A stretch of 23,409 bases of DNA from Chara braunii (lineage: Eukaryota; Streptophyta; Charophyceae; Charales; Characeae). Under the pieces are notes generated by a model, which saw nothing but the letters and a program-made list of their open reading frames with translations, had not been told where the DNA came from and did not search any database. The first letter of the stretch is position 1. Every line of letters begins with the position of its first letter. The translations under genes were made by a program, and so were the position numbers. The stretch covers positions 1-23,409 of the forward strand of contig BFEA01001343.1 in NCBI GenBank assembly GCA_003427395.1, written 5' to 3'. Shown here one piece after another: positions 1 to 7,626 of this stretch.

Positions 1-258
1 AAGGCCTCCTCATGCCCATGGGAGCTTCCTTTTACCTCTATTTTCCCCCCACAGTGGCCCCTCCTTCTCCGATTTTCTCCCGGAGGCCTATTTTTCACAT
101 GGGGTCTCTTTTGACTCCATTTTTTTGAGGGGTGGCTGATCCGAGATTTTTCGGATTGTTTCCACGCTTCCCACTTCAAGTTTCTTCACTTTTTCTTTTC
201 CTTTTGGCCTTCCCATTTGCTACTGCTAGTGCTTGCACAAACGGTTTTTTTCCTTTTG

Positions 259-284
259 GCCGTCAAGATCTCGATCTTGACGGT
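259..284. repeat. Perfect 11-bp inverted repeat (hairpin)
   Basis: CCGTCAAGATC at 260-270 is followed after two bases by its exact reverse complement at 273-283. Flanking bases 259 and 284 could add a G-T pair. The site lies between pyrimidine-rich stretches, shortly before the 26-bp minisatellite. No poly-T tract directly follows, so I do not call it a terminator. Its role is unknown. Confidence 0.75.
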
Positions 285-354
285 GCACCTCGTTTTAATT
301 ATTTTCTCCTTGTGCCGCTCCGCCGTTTTCTCTTGAAGGCTTCTCATGTCCCCG

Positions 355-495
355 CCACTTGTCCCGCCGGCGGTCTCGACACTTTGTCCCACCGGTGGTC
401 CCCAACACTTTGTCCTGTCGGCGGTCCCCGACACTTTGTCCCGTCGGTGTCCCCGACACTTAGTCCCGCCGGTGGTCCCCGACATATTTTGTCTC
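355..495. repeat. 26-bp minisatellite
   Basis: About five copies of a GC-rich unit containing ACACTTTGTCCC and CCGGYGGTCCCC. The ACACTT word falls at 379, 405, 431 and 456, and a degenerate copy begins at 482, giving steps of 26, 26, 25 and 26 bp. Because 26 is not a multiple of three, the ORFs crossing it in several frames are repeat artefacts rather than genes. Confidence 0.9.
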
Positions 496-880
496 GGATA
501 CCATTATTTTTATTTAGTCCCACGTGGCCCCTGGCGCCTTTCCCCCCAAAGTGTCCCACATTCCCTGGGCGTCTGCCGCCCCATGGCGACCCCCTTTCTC
601 TCGTCTTTTCTCGGCCTCGCGCGCGCTGTTCTTTTCCGACCGCGGGACCTCCAATCCGAGGCGACCCTCACGTTGGCCCCTTATTTTCTAGCGTCCCACG
701 GTCACCGGGGCCGTCCACCTTCCGGCTGCCTTATTCTCTCGTCGTCCGCCACGCCGCATTTTGCAAGTTGACGGCCCCTCGACCTTAGTCATGCCGAATT
801 TCAGTGGCCCTCCTGGCCTCATGCTACGCCCCTATGCGCCCATGTCCGCGCTTACTTGCTTGACGTCGCTGGTTCTTTCC
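496..880. other. Pyrimidine-rich sequence, no gene seen
   Basis: C- and T-rich on the + strand. Open frames here have proline-, serine- and leucine-rich translations typical of biased composition and lack recognisable domains. If the LTR candidate starting at about 1043 on the minus strand is real, this stretch would fall within its R/U5 part, but no LTR end was located. Confidence 0.4.
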
Positions 881-1043
881 CCCTGTGGTTCTCAACCCAG
901 GGCACCGTTCTTTCCGACGGCCTAGTCCCTTGTCTTCTCTCTCTCTCGTCTCCTTACTCCAGATTTTTCAATTGTGCACAAATTGGCTATATATAGACTC
1001 TCGAGTGACGGGATGTTATTCGGGACCCACCGGTCACAACACA
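881..1043 (-). mobile_element. Candidate 3' LTR start (U3) of a minus-strand Ty3/gypsy element
   Basis: Read on the minus strand, a polypurine run (1055-1044) is followed at once by TGTGTTGTGACC, a plausible LTR beginning with TG. About 48 bp further on is a TATA-like CTATATATAG (987-996). This polypurine tract, then TGT, then GTGACC arrangement resembles the pol/3' LTR junction of plant chromoviruses (inference from memory). I found no second copy of this LTR start elsewhere in the window, so neither a matching 5' LTR nor the far end can be given. It may belong to the element at 6.4-12.8 kb or to another element. Confidence 0.4.
987..996 (-). promoter_or_regulatory. TATA-box-like palindrome in candidate LTR
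   Basis: CTATATATAG is self-complementary and lies about 48 bp inside the candidate LTR start. It would suit a core promoter for a minus-strand transcript. Transcription is not shown by the sequence. Confidence 0.4.
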
Positions 1044-1080
1044 TTCCCCCCACTCATTCGTGATGTCCTCATCGCGCACC
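1044..1080 (-). other. Polypurine tract plus adjacent hairpin, copy X
   Basis: The minus strand carries GAGTGGGGGGAA (1055-1044), the expected form of a retrotransposon plus-strand primer site. Directly upstream of it on the minus strand is an imperfect hairpin: arms 1059-1065 and 1070-1076 around a 4-nt loop, seven pairs including one G-T. A similar module occurs at 2750-2803. Confidence 0.5.
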
Positions 1081-1270
1081 AGTTCTTTGTCAGTAGGGAT
1101 CTTGGGCGGGTGGACGGAGGAGAGGAGGAGAGGCGTGACGGGTAGTTAATTTGCCAGGGTCCTTTTTGTCTTTTCCTTGTTTCTTTCCCAGAGTCTCTTC
1201 GTCTTCGCTTTCTGGGCCGGGGAGGGGTGTGTGGAGGGTCGAGTTCTCTTTGTCCTTCGGGCTTCTCCCA

Positions 1271-1636
1271 TCTCATTCATCATTCTCATAACATCAAGCC
1301 TCTTTTCGTCTTATTTATCATCCTCAGAGCATCAAGCCTCTTTTTGTCTCATTCATCAACCTCAGAGCATCAAGCCTCTTTTCGTCTCGTTCATCACTCT
1401 TAGAACATCAGACTTTTTTCGCCTCGTTCATCACTCTTAGAACATCAGATCCCTTTCGTCTCGTTCATCACTCTTAGAACATCAGACCCTTTTCGCCTCG
1501 TTCATCACTTTTAGAACATCAAATCCCTTTCGTCTCGTTCATCACTCTTAGAACATCAGACCCTTTTCGCCTCGTCCATCACTCTTAGAACATCAGATCC
1601 CTTTCGTCTCATTCATCACTCTTAGAATATCAAACT
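1271..1636. repeat. 37-bp minisatellite with alternating 74-bp higher-order unit
   Basis: Nine to ten copies of a unit containing TTCATCACTCTTAGAACATC. Copies start at 1389, 1426 and 1463, exactly 37 bp apart. In the central part the tail of the unit alternates between GACCCTTTTCGCCTC and GATCCCTTTCGTCTC, so the newer expansion was of a 74-bp dimer. The left end (1271-1385) is more diverged and carries AAGCCTC instead. Confidence 0.9.
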
Positions 1637-1654
1637 CTCTGTCCACTTTCCTCC

Positions 1655-1805
1655 TCTCATTCATCCTCCGAAGTACATCAAGCCTTTCCATCAAGCCTTT
1701 TCTCAACTTCCCTTTTTTCATTCATCACCCGAAGTACATCAAGCCTTTTCTCAACTTTCCTCTCCCCATTCATCACTCGAAGTACATCAAGCCTTTTCTC
1801 CTCCG
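1655..1805. repeat. Irregular repeat, AAGTACATCAAGCC-containing unit
   Basis: Three copies of a unit with CATTCATC, CGAAGTACATCAAGCC and TTTTCTC. The AAGTACATCAAG word occurs at 1671, 1732 and 1780 (steps 61 and 48 bp). It shares CATCAAGCCT with the left part of the preceding 37-bp array, suggesting a common ancestor. The minus-strand ORF across it (1678-1929) simply translates the repeat. Confidence 0.75.
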
Positions 1806-2219
1806 GTTCCTGCGGCCCATGCCTCTTACCCCAGCCTAGTCGTCCGTCCCCCAACTTCTTGGTACATTCCTTCTCTATTTCCAACCCTTCGATACATCGA
1901 CTTTTTTGCCCTTGCAGCCCGTGTACCAAGCCATCTTTTCCCCCCTCTCGAATGCCATACTTTCACCTTGCCTGACCCTGTGCCTGCTTGAGGCCTCCGG
2001 TCAGGTTCGTTTTTCTTTCATTCAATGTCCTCCGCCTTTTCATAGTTTCCTTATTCATTCTCATGCCATCTTCCTCTTGCGCATTTCATAGTTTGCTTGG
2101 CCTTTCTTAAATTCGGGCTTGGTTGATTCTCCCATACCTCTTTTTCTGTTCTTATATCAAGTTTTTCTCAACCCCAGGCTTAGTTACTTTTGCATACCCC
2201 CAAGCCCCAGCCTGACCTT
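1806..2219. other. Pyrimidine-rich linker, no gene seen
   Basis: C- and T-rich sequence between two minisatellites. Words such as TTTTTCTCAACCC and GGCTTAGT near 2160-2200 foreshadow the 59-bp array that follows, so the array probably decays leftwards into this stretch. Confidence 0.4.
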
Positions 2220-2707
2220 TTTTTGCATATATGTCTCACAGTTATTTTACCAGGTTTTTCTCAACCCAGCTTAGTCTCTTTCCATATACACTCCTTACGG
2301 CCACCTTGCCAGACTTTTTCCTAGACTTAGCTCAGTCATTTCCTCATACATTTTTCACAGGCATTTTGCCAGGCTTTTCTCAGGCCTAGCTCAGTCGTTT
2401 CCACATATATTTCTCACGGGCATTTTGCCAGGCTTTTCTCTGCCTAGCTTAGTCCTTTCCACAAACATTTCTCACGGGCATCTTGCCAGGCTTTTCTCAG
2501 GCCTAGCTTAGTCATTTCCACAACCATTTCTCACGGGCATCTTGCCAGGCTTTTCTCAGGCCTAGCTTAGTCATTTCCACAACCATTTCTCACGGGCATC
2601 TTGCCAGACTTTTCTCAGGCCTAGCTTAGTCATTTCCAAATACATTTCTCACGGACATGTTGCCAGGCGTTTCTCAGGCCTAGCTTAGTAATTTCCAAAT
2701 AAAAACA
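2220..2707. repeat. 59-bp minisatellite
   Basis: About eight copies of a unit whose consensus includes ATTTCTCACGGGCATC, TTGCCAGGCTTTTCTC and AGGCCTAGCTTAGTC. The ATTTCTCACGG word recurs at steps of 58-59 bp from 2409 onward. The central copies (2460-2640) are nearly identical and the outer ones more diverged, as expected for a locally homogenised tandem array. It ends just left of the second polypurine-tract module. Confidence 0.92.
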
Positions 2708-2749
2708 TTTGTCTGTTATTTCTTCCACACGCTTTGTCTTAGGTAGATG

Positions 2750-2803
2750 GCACACCTTCCCCCCACTCAATCGCGATGTCCCCATCGCGCAACTGGTTCT
2801 CAC
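2750..2803 (-). other. Polypurine tract plus adjacent hairpin, copy Y
   Basis: The minus strand shows GAGTGGGGGGAA (2768-2757) followed by GGTGTG. The adjacent sequence is a perfect 7-bp hairpin: CGCGATG at 2772-2778, loop TCCC, CATCGCG at 2783-2789. About 45 bp resemble copy X at 1040-1085, including the tract, hairpin and loop. No TATA box or clear LTR start follows here, so this may be a decayed second element end or an internal duplication. Confidence 0.5.
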
Positions 2804-3950
2804 TTGGAGGTACGCAGACCTTGCCTGCCAACTAAGTAGACGGATGCCCGCCCATCAGCCCCAAAAAGGAAGGGTGATCAGTCCTCCCCCTCCTGATAAC
2901 TCACCCCATCCTCTACTCTAGTCCGATGACCACTTCTTTGGAGATGGGCATCATCATTGAGGTGAGGTCTAGTCCATGTGTCCTAGGACCCAATCATACC
3001 AAACGTGGCTCCCTCACGAATTGTTCATCCCAAGTGGTAAGTTTTGTGGATCCGGCCTCTTCCTTCTCAAGAGAGTTGGGGCTCTCCATTAGTTTGCGAG
3101 TGCAGTTACGAAGACCTCGCGGTTAGTCCCCAGAACGGTTGTAATGCTCCGGCAGGGCGGTGTCAATGCCCTGTGATGGTGGCGGACTCCACCTGGTACC
3201 TCGCCCCGACCTCCCCTGCGGACAGTGCCGCTTGACTTAGTGCGAGCAGCCTAGGTCCATCCCAAACGGCCAGGCCGCCCCTCAATGGTGTGGCGTGTGG
3301 TTAGAGAGGGTCATTAAGACTAGAAGAGCAAACTTTCGACCCATATCGGCGCCTTGGACTTTTTTGGAACTCAATGCGAGGCGCAATTTGAGCCCTCCGG
3401 CTAGAGCTCATTGCCGGAGCTGGTTCCGGACATCGAGTATCGCATTGATACCTTGATCCTTTAACCTGGTGCCCTACTTACGAGGGGCAGGTTGCGCTTG
3501 GACATTTCCCAACGGGGTAGAGGTCCTGGGGTCGTGGTGCATGCATCACTATCCCCCTCATGTTGAGACCTGAGACTAGAATAAAAGCAAAACCAATTCC
3601 AATGCCATTTCCATATCTTTTCCAAGTTGCCTAGGGTCCCTGGTTATGCAAATGCAATATCCAATTCTCAAGCAGATGCTCAATCCAATGCTCTTTCCAA
3701 CTTTTTGTCAAGGCTGATTCTCATGGCTGAACCGACAACCTCTTTTCAAGAAGGCCACTTTCTGTGGCCGCTCTGGCGGCCTCTTCTTAATAGCCACCTT
3801 TCATGACCGACCCATCGACTCATGTCCATCTCTTTACTTCTCAATTTCACTTTTCCCATAGTCAGTCTTATGATCGTCCCAACGGTCCTCGTTCTTTTAA
3901 TGTCTGCCTTCTTTTATCCTGCCCTCCAGTTCTTTTTCTCTCCATCTCTT
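2804..3950. other. Mixed-composition region without recognisable gene
   Basis: Less pyrimidine-biased than its surroundings between 2900 and 3560, then C- and T-rich again. Small + strand ORFs (2926-3126, 3044-3235, 3803-4036) show no domain and no supporting context. A CCCCCTCATGTTGAGACC segment near 3553 resembles another polypurine/LTR-type junction on the minus strand, but only weakly. I see no tRNA or other RNA gene. Confidence 0.4.
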
Positions 3951-3954
3951 TTCG

Positions 3955-4215
3955 AGGCTGTTTCAATGGCCGTCCCCCATCGGCCTCTTCCCTTCACACC
4001 CATCTTTTTCATCCTTCCTTATGGCTTTTTCAATGACTGACCCACCGGCGTTCTCTATTTTACATCTTTCTCTTTTATCCTTCCTCATGGCTATTTCAAT
4101 GACCGACTCGCCGAGCTTCCCTATTTCACATTTTTCTCTTCCATCCTTCCTCATGGCTATTTCAATGGCCGACCCACCGACCTTTTCTATTTCACATTAC
4201 TCGTTCCAGCTCATC
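3955..4215. repeat. 66-bp minisatellite
   Basis: Four copies containing ATGGCTATTTCAATGRCCGAC and CTTCCTC. The ATGGCT start falls at 4021, 4087 and 4153 (exactly 66 bp apart), with a diverged copy 67 bp earlier. Because 66 is a multiple of three, the array translates as a 22-residue repeat in an open + strand frame (4021-4257). I regard that as a consequence of the repeat, not evidence for a gene. Confidence 0.9.
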
Positions 4216-4274
4216 CTCAATCAACCTTTCTCAAGCAGTCATGCAAGGGGACCCTAGTGTCTATTCAAAAGAAA

Positions 4275-4502
4275 TGACCCTGGTTAGGGGCCATTTCCGA
4301 ACAACCTGGTTAGGGTTGTTCTTTTCCATTCTCAATTTGAACAGCCTGGTAAGGGCCATTCCTTTCCATTCTCAAGTTGAATAGCCTGGTTAGGGTCATT
4401 CTTTTCCATTCTCAAGTCGAACAGCCTGGTTAGGGCCCTTCCTTTCCATTCTCAAGCCGAACAGCCTGGTTAGGGCCATTCCTTTTCATTCTCAAATGCA
4501 AG
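4275..4502. repeat. 40-bp minisatellite
   Basis: Copies of a unit containing AACAGCCTGGTTAGGGCC and TTTCCATTCTCAAG. CCTGGT falls at 4305, 4345, 4385, 4425 and 4465, exactly 40 bp apart, with a shortened copy at 4279. It is unrelated in sequence to the neighbouring 66-bp array. Confidence 0.92.
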
Positions 4503-4812
4503 CGCCCGAGGGGGTGGGCTTTCGAGGACACGGATCCGATTTTTTACTAGGGGGGGTTAGGAGGTGGCCATCTTCTCAGTTTTTAGTGTGCCGTTTCCTT
4601 TCATCATTTTTCTTGCTGGTTCCAACATGCTCACACATGCACCCGACTTAGCGTCTAACACTCGAGTTGGGGCTTTTAACCTTAGGCAGCGCTAACCCGC
4701 CCGACCGTTCAACCATAGATCCAAAGGGGGAGTCCTTCTGTCCTTTTCACTCTTTGCTTACTCTCACGACTTGTCTTTTACAACATGACTCTATCTTGGG
4801 TGGATTAGGCTC
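4503..4812. other. Unassigned spacer
   Basis: Mixed sequence with a G run at 4551-4556 and no open frame or repeat that I can support. Confidence 0.4.
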
Positions 4813-5037
4813 CTAGGGGAGGACATCCTCGTGCCGCTCCACCCATAGGTTCTCTAACCTCTCTTGTAGTGGAGTGATACTCAATACTTTTTCATGCTCA
4901 ATCCATCCATATCCATGGTTTCCAATCGAAGTACAATATCTTGTCTTGTCCACCCCCTCTAGTCTCATACCCGCGTCCCTTGCAATTGTTTTTCTCCCGA
5001 AATCCATCTGAGGTAGCACATCCAAAAAGTAGCTCAA
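4813..5037 (-). pseudogene. Possible coding remnant downstream of the third ORF
   Basis: A 75-codon open frame on the minus strand ending at a TAG (4813-4815). It has no ATG at its 5' end; the first open codon is TTG after an in-frame TAG. The translation has balanced composition, with segments such as YGWIEHEKVLSITPLQERL and a C-terminal ERHEDVLP, unlike the low-complexity frames around it. It follows the third ORF of the retroelement in the same orientation, so it may be another fragment of the same downstream coding region. I recognise no family. It could also be a chance frame. Confidence 0.3.
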
Positions 5038-5180
5038 ACACTATTCTCCTGTTCACAAGGCTAAGATCTTAATTAGTCCCTCTTGCGCTCTTTCTCAGCA
5101 ATCCCATTCATATTAGTCAGCCCTTCCTTCTACTTGTTGCAAAAAAGGAAAAACAACTTTCGTCAACTCGTGCCCCATGT

Positions 5181-5938
5181 CTAGTCTCTTCTCTGCTCCT
5201 CAGTCCTTTGCCGCTTGGGCGCTCTTTCCTCATCACTTTCTGCTGGCCCCTGGGCTCCCAGGCCGCCGGCCAGGATTTCCCTTTTTCTTCGTGGAATTTC
5301 CTGCAGTTCCCCCTCATTGTAGAAGTCCAAAGGTGTAGGCGCCACTCCGGCCCTCATTAGCCCCTCCGCTTTCATGATCCAATCATACTTGATTACACTG
5401 ACCCACTGTTCGAACCAGTCACTGGGTGTTGGCCCAAACTCCTCTTCCCACCTAGCGGGTCCACTCTTTGGGCTACTTGTCGATGGCTTCCCTTCTTCTC
5501 TAGGCCTTGATATTTCATCCGCCTCGTCCCACCTTGTTCACCACTCATGCTTTCTCTTTCTGGCCCCTCTTCCTTGCCGATGCCATGCATACTTTGCCTT
5601 TCCTCCTCCCCTCTTTCTTCGTTGCTACGCACGTTTTGCCTCTCTCCTCCTCCTCTTTCATTGTCGTTCTGCATACTTAGCCTCTCCTCTTCCCTACTTT
5701 CCCCTGCTCCTTGCTCCTCTCGTTCTTCTTCAGATAACGACAACCGTTTTTCGCCTTCCTTAAAGGGCGAAGGTTTGCGGGCCAACATCTTTCTCTTCCT
5801 CCTCCCTATTGCCCGTCTCCGCTGTGGCCCAATGAACAATACCGGTCTTTGTCTGTCCCGTGGTCTCTCGGGCCTCTGCCACTCGTCTTCGAGGGGCATG
5901 TTAGCGCGGTTGACATCATTTTCGTTATCGAGTTCCAT
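5181..5938 (-). pseudogene. Third ORF downstream of retroelement integrase, frameshifted, unknown function
   Basis: Begins with an ATG at 5936-5938 (MELDNENDV), 420 bp downstream of the integrase stop. Residues 1-60 are charged and include an arginine-rich stretch with RRRAIGRRKRK (about residues 40-50), a possible nuclear-localisation-like patch. Residues 86-135 form about four degenerate 14-15-residue repeats marked by ERQSM-type words in glutamate- and arginine-rich sequence. The frame runs to 5393, but from about 5500-5540 a neighbouring frame becomes the better coding candidate. That frame stays open to 5181, with aromatic residues and words such as RWEEEFGPTPSDWFEQW and YDWIMKAEGLMRAG, which suggests a frameshift. 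I see no signal peptide or membrane segment, so it does not look like an envelope protein despite its position. Function unknown. Confidence 0.45.
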
Positions 5939-6356
5939 CTTGTCTTGTGTTTTTCCCTGTGCCTGTCATCACAAGGAAGACGAAAGCCCCAGTCCACATC
6001 CCCAAGGCGGAGCCCCGTCCCAGGTCCCATTTCCTCATGATGCCGATGTTGCCCAAATTTCTAAGGATGCACTTCTGGTCATGCCCATGAATCACTCTGT
6101 GTCTCCCTTGATTCCCATGCATTTTTCTCGAAGTCGTGATAAGTTGCCCCAGACAATCATCCTGATGCCCTCCATCCCTCAAAAACTATGATACAATATT
6201 CCAGGTATTTCTCCCCGTATCATCCCTTGCCAAAAACTATGATACAATGCCCCAACCGTCTTACTTAATTCATGCAGTCCGCTCCCATAGACACAGTTAA
6301 AAAAAAACCTCCACACAAAAACAAAACACATCATGGGTAAGATTTATGTGGGCGCC
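5939..6356. other. Spacer between integrase and third ORF with a 17-bp direct repeat
   Basis: A perfect 17-bp direct repeat, AAAAACTATGATACAAT, lies at 6181-6197 and 6232-6248. Otherwise I see no gene. The + strand ORF across this part (5547-6191) reads antisense to the third ORF and is a shadow. Confidence 0.6.
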
Positions 6357-7615
6357 TTAGTAGGCCTGTTCCCCATTTTCCTTGTCCTGAGCCTCTTGCA
6401 ACCACTGTTCCACTGGGTCCCGACTTAGGAATCTGACCAACCGTTGTTCTGGAAATGACCCTTTTACCCTAGTACCATCCAAATCCTCCAACTCGACAGT
6501 GTTCATCCCCAGTCTCTTGGCGACCCGGTAGGGGCCCTTGAATCTTCTCCTCAGTTGTCCTGACCAGGTACTTTCTAGTGCAAAATTTCTGACTAGGACC
6601 ATTTCCCCCACCTGCAGTGGTTCTTTCCTGATGTTCCGCAACTGGTCCCATCTTGCTTTGTCCTTCATTCTGCTATCCAGAACCCCGACTCACCACTTGG
6701 CTTGCTCATTTTGGACAATCTGTTGGCACCTGATCTCAATTAGTTGTTCCGTCGTCAAGCGCGGGTCATCATCCAACCTATTCCAAGTCGGTACTAGCGT
6801 TTCTATTGGGAAATCGATTTCCCTCCCATACCATACTTCGGTCGAAATACATCCTGTGGTCTGTTTTGGAGTCACGTTCTCTGCGAACACTGCTTGCTTA
6901 AGGTACTTAGGCCAGTTCGCAAGGTCGTGAGCTGCTAACTTTGCGATTGTGTTCTTAAGTGTTCGATGCCCTCTCTCCACAGGTGGGTTAGCTTCCGGGT
7001 GGTACGGCTCGATTAATTTGATGGGCACCCCGAGTCTTTTGCATGTACTCAACACGTCTTGGTTCACGAATTCTGTCCCATTATCGGCTATAAATCTTCT
7101 GATAAACAGGTGCCTCAGGTAGAAGTCCTCGATCCATTCGGCTACTGCCAATCCCGTTTTCTTCTTAAGAGTTATCGCCTCCACAAACCCATTGAGATTA
7201 TCTCTGGCGTCAAGTATGTACCTGTATCCTTTTGCAGATACTGGTATAATCACGAGATCGAGGTGGACCAAATGTCCTGGTCCTAGCACTCGCGTTGGCC
7301 TGAAAAGCTCAAAGACTCGAGTCGTACTTCGCTCTTGACAGATTAAGCAGGTTTGGCAATACGTGGCGACCATACTCCCCATTCCAGGCCAAAAGTAAAG
7401 TGACACTATTTTTGCCAGGGTCCCTTTTGAGGAGCGATGTCCCCCTGCCAACCCGTCATGCATTGCCTGAACTATGTCTACTTGCCTTGATCGACCACAT
7501 ACCACCCTTCTAGGCATTAGGCCTTCCTCTCTCCTGAACAAGTGTCCGTTTCTTAGTACATACTTATCGGCTTCCTCTCTGGCCGTGAGGCTAATCTCTC
7601 TTGAGCCTCCTTGTT
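6357..7615 (-). pseudogene. Integrase region of pol (one in-frame stop)
   Basis: Integrase inserts retroelement cDNA into the host genome. The open part from 7541 contains the HHCC zinc-binding motif (His at residues 28 and 35, Cys at 62 and 65 of the frame). The catalytic triad follows: Asp95 (7257-7259), Asp153 (7083-7085) and Glu189 (6975-6977). The last two are separated by exactly 35 residues, the retroviral-type spacing. The frame continues upstream without a start codon, as expected for polyprotein sequence, back to a frame change near 7600. A TGA at 6690-6692 interrupts it; the same frame then continues to a TAA at 6357 and includes a GPYRV-type C-terminal domain of the kind seen in Ty3 integrases. 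No chromodomain is evident. Core residues are intact, but the stop makes it a pseudogene. Confidence 0.93.
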
Positions 7616-7626
7616 TCCTACTAGCA

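Noticed and set aside
132-788. Long + strand ORF (218 codons) at the left end
   Set aside because: It runs through a 26-bp minisatellite that is open in several frames, starts from a GTG or other non-ATG codon, and has proline- and leucine-rich translation typical of C- and T-rich DNA.
1271-1636. CRISPR-like regular array
   Set aside because: The whole 37-bp unit is conserved with no unique spacers, and the setting is a eukaryotic repeat region.
5547-6191. + strand ORF of 214 codons
   Set aside because: Antisense to the third ORF of the retroelement; serine- and leucine-rich translation follows from the purine-rich coding strand opposite.
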